Assembly (NCBI GenBank): GCA_964384625.1
Contig: CAYLNH010000319.1
Location: 1 to 7,745, forward strand
Direction: 5' to 3'
From: CAYLNH01 sp964384625
GTDB taxonomy: Bacteria; Verrucomicrobiota; Lentisphaeria; JABSQK01
DNA: 7,745 nucleotides
Of this stretch, positions 1-5,035 are shown piece by piece (the stretch's first letter is position 1; each line of letters opens with the position of its first letter). The notes beneath the pieces are model-generated. The model saw only the letters and a list, made by a program, of their open reading frames with translations, was not told the origin of the DNA and made no database searches. The translations under genes were made by a program, and so were the position numbers.

Positions 1-15
1 AATCCCTTGGGGATT
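1..15. repeat. Perfect stem-loop at the window edge
   Basis: AATCCC (1-6) and GGGATT (10-15) are exact inverted copies around a TTG loop. The element abuts the window edge, so it may be the right-hand part of a longer structure such as a terminator of an upstream gene. No T-tract follows on the plus strand. Confidence 0.4.
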
Positions 16-40
16 TGAGGCCGAGCAGCGTTACTCACCC

Positions 41-76
41 TTTTCGCGGAGGGTGCAGCTACACCCCGCGCGAAAA
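41..76. repeat. Long imperfect inverted repeat, element A
   Basis: TTTTCGCG (41-48) is exactly complementary to CGCGAAAA (69-76). Inside it, after two mismatched positions, GGGTG (51-55) pairs with CACCC (62-66) around CAGCTA. The whole is a 36-bp imperfect palindrome able to form a long hairpin in RNA or DNA. A diverged relative lies at 253-293. With no gene around it, the most likely reading is a dispersed intergenic repeat. A protein-binding palindrome or a bidirectional terminator is possible. Confidence 0.6.
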
Positions 77-196
77 GATACGCCCGGCTGTGCCGGGGGA
101 ATGTCAGCCTCCCTTCAGTCTCGCGTCTGCCACGACTCCGGAGCCAAAGGCGGGATTGTTGGTGGGGCCGGCTGAACTGAAGGGGGAATCGACACT

Positions 197-215
197 CCCC
201 AAGCTGAGCTTGGGG
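197..215. repeat. Perfect 8-bp stem-loop
   Basis: CCCCAAGC (197-204) pairs exactly with GCTTGGGG (208-215) around a TGA loop. It is followed on the plus strand by a pyrimidine-rich CTTCTTCTCC but no true T-run, so it is at best a weak terminator. No gene ends immediately before it on either strand. Confidence 0.55.
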
Positions 216-252
216 CTTCTTCTCCGAGAGCGGAAACCGAATCCCGCACCCA

Positions 253-293
253 TTTCGCGGCGCGCGGCGGGTGTAGTTGCACGTGCGGCGAAA
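253..293. repeat. Inverted repeat, element B, related to element A
   Basis: TTTCGC (253-258) pairs with GCGAAA (288-293). Element B shares with element A the left end TTTCGCGG, a core GGGTGYAGYTRCAC (269-282 versus 51-64, 11 of 14 identical) and the right end GCGAAAAG (288-295 versus 70-77). Extra CG-rich bases separate left end and core. The core can form its own small hairpin (271-282). Sharing of both ends and core suggests two diverged copies of one element. Confidence 0.5.
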
Positions 294-432
294 AGCCTTC
301 TGCAGCCCCCATGGCCTCGTGCGGAGGGCGCCGCCGCCTGATTAAGCACTTATTCACGAAACCGTCAGGCTTAGCCTCGAGCGGGACTTTGTGGAGCACC
401 TTCAGCGCTCGGGTTGGGCGGGGCCTACGGGA

Positions 433-478
433 CCTGGGCCGTTGACCCAGGCTAAGTTGTTGCCGACCCGTTGGGCCT
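433..478. repeat. Double-hairpin repeat, copy 1
   Basis: The first hairpin pairs CCTGGG (433-438) with CCCAGG (446-451). A linker beginning CTA and ending TTGCC follows. The second, smaller hairpin pairs CCC (467-469) with GGG (473-475). The same arrangement recurs 118 bp downstream with 31 of 46 positions identical and no gaps. The pair 435-449 is T-A here and C-G in copy 2, so the stem is kept while the sequence changed. Confidence 0.6.
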
Positions 479-550
479 GTGATGGAGGTCTTGAGGCTAA
501 GTGCATGGATTCACAATTACGTTGACGTTTGATTGGGAGGCGGCTTCACC

Positions 551-596
551 CCCGGGCCTGCAGCCCGGGCTATATCAATGCCGGCCTTTTGGGCCT
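551..596. repeat. Double-hairpin repeat, copy 2
   Basis: The first hairpin pairs CCCGGGC (551-557) with GCCCGGG (563-569) around CTGCA. After a CTATAT-containing linker, GGCC (583-586) pairs with GGCC (592-595), closed by a T-G wobble. It aligns without gaps to 433-478. Motifs of the form AGCCCGGGCTATAT are, to my recollection, common between genes in planctomycete-like genomes, which would make this a dispersed family rather than a local duplication. Confidence 0.6.
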
Positions 597-620
597 CAGG
601 ACCCAGCTCCTGGGGCTGAG
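595..620. repeat. Bulged stem-loop next to repeat copy 2
   Basis: CTCAG (595-599) pairs with CTGAG (616-620), and CCCAG (602-606) pairs with CTGGG (610-614) around CTC, with a small asymmetric bulge (GA opposite G). It overlaps the last bases of repeat copy 2, so the two stems would compete for one or two bases. Confidence 0.5.
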
Positions 621-625
621 TTTAA

Positions 626-637
626 CGGTTTCAACCG
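626..637. repeat. Small stem-loop
   Basis: CGGT (626-629) pairs with ACCG (634-637) around TTCA. It lies five bases beyond the preceding hairpin, making four consecutive stem-loops from 551 to 637. It is short enough to arise by chance, and only the context makes it worth listing. Confidence 0.3.
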
Positions 638-753
638 CAGATTGCAGTTCGCAGGCATTCTGAGACGAGATGTTGCCTCTTACCCCTTTTTAGAATCGTG
701 CAGCTTGCCCGTCGCCCGCTAGGGAGCTGCTCCTGCCCTCTCCCTTCTTGTCT

Positions 754-2430
754 TTATCTGGCGGCCTTGTTCAGGAGTTCTTTCGCATGTTTCTTGACAG
801 TCTTGTCGCCGGCGTCGCCGCCGAGCATGCGGGACAATTCACCGACACGCGTTTTGCCGTCGAGCGCAGTAATCTCGGCAACGGTGCGCTTGTTTCTGGT
901 CGACTTGCTGACGGTGAAATGCCGATCACCGGTGGCGGCAACCTGCGGCTGGTGGGTAATGCAGATGACCTGATGGCGGCTGCCGAGTTCCTGAAGTTCC
1001 TTGCCGACCTGGTTGGCGACTTTGCCGCCGACGTTGGCGTCGACCTCGTCAAAGACGAGCAACGGGATCTTATCGGCATCGGCCAATTCGACTTTCAGCG
1101 CGAGCATCACGCGGGAGATTTCGCCGCTGCTGGCGATTTCGCGCAGCGCCCGATTGCCTTCGCCGGGATTGGGGGCGAAATAGAATTCGACCGCGTCGGC
1201 GCCGGTCGGCAGCAATTCGGCATCAGCGACATGGACCTGGAAATCACAGTTTGGGAATCCGAGCTTCTTGAGTTTGGCGGTGATCTTCGGTCCCAGCTTT
1301 CCGGCGGCCTTGCGGCGACCGGCAGTCAGCTTTGCGGCAACCGCCCTGAGCTTGTTCTCGGCGGCGGCAATCTTCTTTTCCAACTCCGCCCTGAATTCAT
1401 CGAAGTGTTCAAGTTTGCGCAAGCGCTGCCGGCACTCCTCCGCGTGCTCCAAGGCGGTTTCGACGGTACCGCCGTACTTACGTTTGAGTCGATTCAACAG
1501 AGCCAGCCGCTCCTCGAGCGCCTCGAACTCCTCGGGGTCGACTTCGACGCCGTCGGCGTAGTCGCTGACTTCACCGGACAGCTCCTGCATCTGCGAGATG
1601 CAGGACTCGAGGCTGCGGCCGAAATGTTTGCCGGTCTTCTCATCGACGCGTTCGAGTTCAAGCAATTGCCGGCGCAGTTCCATGGCTTGATCGACAATGC
1701 AGTCTTCCGACTCGGTCAGGCTGTCGCGCGCCAGGGAGAGGACTTCCAGAACGGTTTGACCGTGAGCCGCGAGTTCATGCCGCCGGCTGAGTTGTTCATC
1801 TTCGCCGGGTTTAAGTCCGGCTTGTTCGATCTCTTTCAGCTGGAACTTGAGGAAGTCGATCAACTCGGGCGCGGGCGCTTCACCGGCACCGGTCTGCAGT
1901 TGCTCCGCGAGGTCCTTCCAGGCGGCGTACTGTTCGGCGTACTCGGCCAGGAGGCGGGCGTTGCCGGCATACTCGTCGAGGACGCTGAGCTGGCGGGCAG
2001 GCTTCAAGAGGGACTGGTTATCGTAGGGCCCATGCACATCCACGAGCAGGCCGCCGAGTTGTTTGAGCAGCTGGAGGGTAACGGGAGCGGAGTTGACGAA
2101 ATTCCGGCTGGACGAACCGGTAATCCTGCGGCTGCCGATCAGTTGGCCGTCGTCGCAAACGGGCACACCGGCATCGACCAGCACGGCATTGACGGCTTCC
2201 AGCAGGTCCGGGCGACTGCTCAGTTCGAGGATAACGCTCAGTTCACAGGACTTCGCGCCGGACCGAATCAGTGATTTATCGGCGCGCTCGCCCAGGAGGA
2301 GCTGCATCGCGCCGATCAGGATGGACTTGCCGGCACCGGTTTCACCGGTGACGATGTTCAGCCCGGCGTCGAACTCGATGGTCTGGTGTTCGATCAACGC
2401 CAGGTTACGGACAACAAGCGTGTTCAGCAT
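754..2430 (-). CDS. recN: DNA repair protein RecN
   Basis: RecN is a cytoplasmic SMC-like ATPase that acts in recombinational repair of double-strand breaks by holding DNA ends or sister chromosomes together. The 558-residue product has the family length and order: Walker A GETGAGKS (29-36), the family block DVHGPYDNQSLL (131-142), a long charged coiled-coil middle (about 155-370), ABC signature SSGEISR (434-440), Walker B LLVFDEVD (457-464) and H-loop ITHQPQVAA (491-499). The start at 2430 was chosen because the family begins with MLxxLxVxNxALIE. The frame stays open to 2523, but that 31-residue extension has no counterpart in RecN. A G-run at 2442-2446 may serve as ribosome binding site. 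Oddities: the signature has SSGE where SGGE is usual, and HGPYDNQ replaces the common HGQHxxQ. It stands alone, divergent from the phosphatase gene. I see no canonical LexA box upstream. Confidence 0.97.
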   Translation of the reverse strand: MLNTLVVRNLALIEHQTIEFDAGLNIVTGETGAGKSILIGAMQLLLGERADKSLIRSGAKSCELSVILELSSRPDLLEAVNAVLVDAGVPVCDDGQLIGSRRITGSSSRNFVNSAPVTLQLLKQLGGLLVDVHGPYDNQSLLKPARQLSVLDEYAGNARLLAEYAEQYAAWKDLAEQLQTGAGEAPAPELIDFLKFQLKEIEQAGLKPGEDEQLSRRHELAAHGQTVLEVLSLARDSLTESEDCIVDQAMELRRQLLELERVDEKTGKHFGRSLESCISQMQELSGEVSDYADGVEVDPEEFEALEERLALLNRLKRKYGGTVETALEHAEECRQRLRKLEHFDEFRAELEKKIAAAENKLRAVAAKLTAGRRKAAGKLGPKITAKLKKLGFPNCDFQVHVADAELLPTGADAVEFYFAPNPGEGNRALREIASSGEISRVMLALKVELADADKIPLLVFDEVDANVGGKVANQVGKELQELGSRHQVICITHQPQVAATGDRHFTVSKSTRNKRTVAEITALDGKTRVGELSRMLGGDAGDKTVKKHAKELLNKAAR

Positions 2431-2668
2431 GGTTTCAAGGACCCCCTTTGTTCTCCGGAAAACCGTACCATAGGAGGTCTTCCGCGAAAGTGAAGCGCCG
2501 CCTGAAAATAGAGAGAAAAGCACTCGGCGACAACGTTCTGTTTACCGATGAATCAAAGCGAAATCTTTTTGTGCTTTCACTGATTGCGTCTACATTATTG
2601 GTTGGACAGTTTGCCGGCGAGGCGGCAAGGAGAAAACTGATCTTCCCACTTGGAGTATACCTGGAGAT
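2431..2668. promoter_or_regulatory. Divergent intergenic region with weak promoter candidates
   Basis: This 238-bp region separates divergent recN and the phosphatase gene and is visibly richer in A and T than the flanking genes around 2510-2600. For the plus-strand gene, TTGTGC (2569-2574) and TACATT (2591-2596), 16 bp apart, form a weak sigma-70-like pair. For recN on the minus strand, TTCACT (complement of 2489-2494) and TATGGT (complement of 2467-2472), 16 bp apart, are the nearest candidate. Each box matches only about four of six consensus bases. A hairpin, TTGCCG (2611-2616) with CGGCAA (2623-2628), would lie in the phosphatase leader. Confidence 0.35.
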
Positions 2669-4060
2669 ATGAGCATTCCGCTCATCGTGATGGCTGCTTG
2701 TCTGGTGGTCCTGCTGCTGACGCAGTTCTACCTGTTGCGGCGCAACGAGGAGAGTCTGCGGCGAGAGGCGCGGGCCCAGGCGGACCGATCGGAACTCGTA
2801 GAGTTCATGAACCGCTACACCTCGAGCATCAACTACAGCCGCGACATCGAGCAATGGATGACGCAGGTTGCCGGTTTTATCTCGACGTCGCTCGAGGCGC
2901 AGGCAGTGTGGATTTACATGCTTGAGGACGAAGGCGTGGCGCGACTGATGGCGTTCAGCGGGTCGGTCCCGGTGCCGGACAGCAGCACCTCCAGCCAGAC
3001 GCGCCGACTACTGGCGGAGCTGACGCAGGACGTGATCGAATTCGGCCACGGCACCGGCGTCGCCAGTCAGATCTTCGGTTCGGTCAGTTCGCTGAAGGAG
3101 GATTTCAACGAGCTCTACGGCACCGGCCCGGTGCAGTCGCTGATCTCGGTGCCGATCTGGATCGAGCGCGAACAGATCGGGGCAATTACCGCGATCAACC
3201 GCACGGGCCCGACGCCGAGCTATTCTGTTGACGACCTGTTCCTGCTGGAATCGATGTCCAGCCAGTTGGCGCTGGGCTTGACTTTTGTGCAGATCTACGA
3301 AGTACTTGACGAACAACGCCGCATCGAACAGGAGCTCGGACTGGCGCAGACGATCCAGGAGTCCCTGCTGCCGCAGGACCCGCCGGATCACGACATCTAC
3401 CTGATCCACGCCGACTGCAAAGCCGCCCGCGAAGTCAGCGGCGATTTCTACGATTTCATCCAGGTTTCCGACGACCTCATGCTGACGGTCGTCGCCGACG
3501 CCAGCGGCAAGGGAATCCCGGCCTGCCTGTTAATGGCGATGTGCCGCAGCATGATCCGCAGTAACGCCATGCGTTTCAAGGAGGACCTGGAAGGGTTCAT
3601 GCGGGCCTTGAACCACGCTTTGAACGAGGATACGGACGCGGCCCAGTTCGTGACGATGGCCTGCCTGTTGATCGACAAGCATGATCACGTCGTGGAGTAT
3701 GCGCGGGCCGGCCACACGTCGCTGTTGATGCGTCACCCGGCCGGCCATGTGGAGGCGATCTCGCCGGAGGGCCCGGCTCTGGGCCTGCTGCCGGATGAGA
3801 TCGGGCCGCAGTATGACACTTTCACTTTTACGTGGGAGCCGGGGGCATCCCTGTTGTTGTACACGGATGGTCTGACCGAAGCGCTTAACGACGAAGAAGA
3901 GGAATTCGGCATCGACCGCCTGGTCCATGCCTGGAACCAGCAGAACGGGGATCCGGTCGCCGCCACGGAAGGAATTTTCAAACATCTCGAGGATTTCTCC
4001 GGCGACCAGCCGCGGCTGGACGATCAAACGCTGATGGTCCTGAAGCGACCGGAGGCATGA
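2669..4060 (+). CDS. Membrane-anchored GAF-SpoIIE/RsbU-type serine phosphatase
   Basis: The 463-residue protein is a PP2C-family Ser/Thr phosphatase of the SpoIIE/RsbU group. Such enzymes dephosphorylate STAS-domain anti-anti-sigma factors in partner-switching pathways. Residues 4-22 form one membrane helix, followed by a charged helix (24-45), a GAF-like sensor region (about 55-210) and a linker AQTIQESLLPQDPP (226-239) typical of RsbU proteins. The catalytic domain (about 240-460) keeps the metal-binding aspartates in SGDFYD (257-262), DASGKG (277-282), YTDGLTEA (398-405) and DDQT (451-454), plus ARAGHT (345-350). It should therefore be active, with its catalytic part in the cytoplasm. The start at 2669 puts the membrane helix at the very N-terminus. 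GGAG at 2652-2655 (13 bases away) and at 2663-2666 (2 bases away) are both poorly spaced, so the start is less certain. No kinase or STAS partner is encoded in the window. Confidence 0.93.
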   Translation: MSIPLIVMAACLVVLLLTQFYLLRRNEESLRREARAQADRSELVEFMNRYTSSINYSRDIEQWMTQVAGFISTSLEAQAVWIYMLEDEGVARLMAFSGSVPVPDSSTSSQTRRLLAELTQDVIEFGHGTGVASQIFGSVSSLKEDFNELYGTGPVQSLISVPIWIEREQIGAITAINRTGPTPSYSVDDLFLLESMSSQLALGLTFVQIYEVLDEQRRIEQELGLAQTIQESLLPQDPPDHDIYLIHADCKAAREVSGDFYDFIQVSDDLMLTVVADASGKGIPACLLMAMCRSMIRSNAMRFKEDLEGFMRALNHALNEDTDAAQFVTMACLLIDKHDHVVEYARAGHTSLLMRHPAGHVEAISPEGPALGLLPDEIGPQYDTFTFTWEPGASLLLYTDGLTEALNDEEEEFGIDRLVHAWNQQNGDPVAATEGIFKHLEDFSGDQPRLDDQTLMVLKRPEA

Positions 4061-4098
4061 AGCTGAGCACAAGCAACCTGCCCGGGCGGGACGGCAAC

Positions 4099-4127
4099 TG
4101 TACAAAGCCGCATCAAGACGCTATATT
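4099..4127 (+). promoter_or_regulatory. Candidate sigma-70-type promoter for the thioredoxin gene
   Basis: TGTACA (4099-4104) and TATATT (4122-4127) are separated by 17 bp and match the -35 and -10 consensus at four and five of six bases. The expected start near 4134 would give a leader of about 22 bases ending in the ribosome binding site at 4141-4147. It lies in the only gap of notable size within the plus-strand gene run. Confidence 0.4.
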
Positions 4128-4140
4128 TGCAACAACTCCG

Positions 4141-4147
4141 AAGGAGG
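4141..4147 (+). promoter_or_regulatory. Strong ribosome binding site fixing the thioredoxin start
   Basis: AAGGAGG lies eight bases before ATG 4156 and matches the anti-Shine-Dalgarno sequence almost completely. It decides for 4156 against the in-frame ATG at 4057, which overlaps the phosphatase stop codon but would add 33 residues ahead of a clear signal peptide. Confidence 0.8.
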
Positions 4148-4155
4148 ATCACCTC

Positions 4156-5019
4156 ATGACCTTTCACAAGACTGCAATCCTGACCATCCTGGTCGTGTTG
4201 TTCACCGTTTCGGCCTCGGCCCAGCAAGACCCGGAAGCAGCCAAACCGGCGCCGCTCAAGATCGGCGACAAAGCACCGGCGGTCGACGTTGCCGAGTGGG
4301 TCGTCGGCAAGGGCAAGGACCCTGCGGCAGCGGACGGCAAGACGATCTACATCGTCGAGTTCTGGGCGACGTGGTGCGGCCCCTGCAAACGCACCATCCC
4401 GCACATGAACGAAATCCACGCGAAGCTGAAAGACAAGGGCGTGGTGATCATGGGGATCACCAAGGAAGACGCTGCGACGGTCAAGAAATTTCTAGCCGAC
4501 AACAAGATGGAATACAACGTCGGCATCGACAAGGACGCCGCCACCAACAAGGGCTATATGGCCGGCGTTCCCGGAATTCCGCACGCGTTCATTGTCGGCA
4601 AAGACGGCACCGTGATGTGGCACGGTCACCCGATGGCGGGGATGGAGGATGTGCTCGAGAAGATCCTGGCCGGCACGTACAACCCGGAGATCGTCAAGCT
4701 CCAGGCGGAGTTGCAGGCGGCCCAGCGGTCGCGGGACATCACCAAGTTCGGGATGATTCTCGACAAGATGATCAAAGCCGAACCGGACGAAGCGCAGCAC
4801 TACATGATGAAGGTCGGGCTGCTCAAGTACCAGAAGGGCGCGGCCGACAAAGTCGATGCCGTCTACGCGGCCTGGGCGAAAGGCTGCAACGACGACGCCA
4901 AAGGCCTGCTGCAGTTGGCGGCGACGCTGGCCGACGAACCCGAACCCGACCGCAAGTTGATGCTGCAGGTCGCCAAACGCGCCGTGGAACTGCTGGAGAC
5001 CAAAGACGCCGGCAAATAG
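4156..5019 (+). CDS. Exported TlpA-like thioredoxin with C-terminal extension
   Basis: The 287-residue protein belongs to the TlpA/ResA group of secreted thioredoxin-fold oxidoreductases, which reduce or exchange disulfides outside the cytoplasm. Residues 1-22 are a signal peptide (a lysine, a hydrophobic core, then ASA before QQ), predicting release after A22 and no lipid anchor. The thioredoxin domain spans about 34-175, with WCGPC at 73-77 (catalytic Cys74 and Cys77), the cis-proline segment GIPHAF (140-145, Pro142) and a preceding strand ending VEFWATW. Residues about 178-287 form a charged helical extension without membrane segments, resembling helical-repeat tails on some TlpA-like proteins, perhaps for partner binding. 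It contains one further cysteine, Cys244. The gene follows the phosphatase by 95 bp and precedes the uridylyltransferase by 16 bp. Thioredoxin fold and export are firm; the substrate is unknown. Confidence 0.93.
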   Translation: MTFHKTAILTILVVLFTVSASAQQDPEAAKPAPLKIGDKAPAVDVAEWVVGKGKDPAAADGKTIYIVEFWATWCGPCKRTIPHMNEIHAKLKDKGVVIMGITKEDAATVKKFLADNKMEYNVGIDKDAATNKGYMAGVPGIPHAFIVGKDGTVMWHGHPMAGMEDVLEKILAGTYNPEIVKLQAELQAAQRSRDITKFGMILDKMIKAEPDEAQHYMMKVGLLKYQKGAADKVDAVYAAWAKGCNDDAKGLLQLAATLADEPEPDRKLMLQVAKRAVELLETKDAGK

Positions 5020-5035
5020 GGAAGGATGCACGTCC

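Larger units (their letters stand above)
1..753. other. Non-coding, hairpin-rich intergenic region
   Basis: This stretch of about 750 bases downstream of recN holds no convincing gene. Open frames exist on both strands, but their translations are compositionally odd (rich in Pro, Arg, Ala and Gly), lack ribosome binding sites and run straight through inverted repeats. What it does hold is a succession of stem-loops, listed separately: 1-15, 41-76, 197-215, 253-293, 433-478, 551-596, 595-620 and 626-637. A nonamer, AGGCTAAGT, occurs at 449-457 and 494-502, and its inverse CTTAGCCT occurs at 370-377. The region looks like an accumulation of dispersed repeat units between genes. A regulatory or small-RNA role cannot be excluded. 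Confidence 0.7.

Noticed and set aside
15..399. Overlapping open frames on both strands at the left edge
   Set aside because: They cross palindromic elements A and B, are rich in Pro, Arg and Ala, and lack start signals.
433..637. Possibility that the repeats form a CRISPR array
   Set aside because: Only two diverged copies exist, with structured rather than unique spacer sequence between them, and no cas gene is present.
501..722. A 73-residue open frame on the plus strand
   Set aside because: Its translation runs through repeat copy 2 and the following hairpins, it has no ribosome binding site and no protein-like composition; it is a translation of repeat DNA.
723..733. GGAG/CTCC stem considered as the recN terminator
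   Set aside because: The stem is only four base pairs and no T-run follows in the recN transcription direction.
748..2274. A 508-residue open frame on the plus strand opposite recN
   Set aside because: It lies wholly antisense to a clearly functional recN, has no recognisable motif, and long antisense frames are common in G+C-rich coding DNA.
2431..2523. N-terminal extension of recN to a start at 2523
   Set aside because: RecN proteins start at the MLxxLxVxN block; the additional 31 residues are basic, unlike the family, and would cover the likely promoter.
2431..2560. Search for a LexA/SOS operator before recN
   Set aside because: I saw neither a CTGT-N8-ACAG nor a GAAC-N4-GTTC type site; lineage-specific boxes cannot be excluded.
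2448..2672. A 74-residue plus-strand frame ending in an ATGA overlap with the phosphatase gene
   Set aside because: The overlap looks suggestive, but no ribosome binding site precedes it, it covers the promoter region of both divergent genes, and its sequence shows no family feature.
4057..4155. Upstream start of the thioredoxin gene at 4057, overlapping the phosphatase stop codon
   Set aside because: AAGGAGG before 4156 and a signal peptide starting exactly there outweigh the ATGA overlap.
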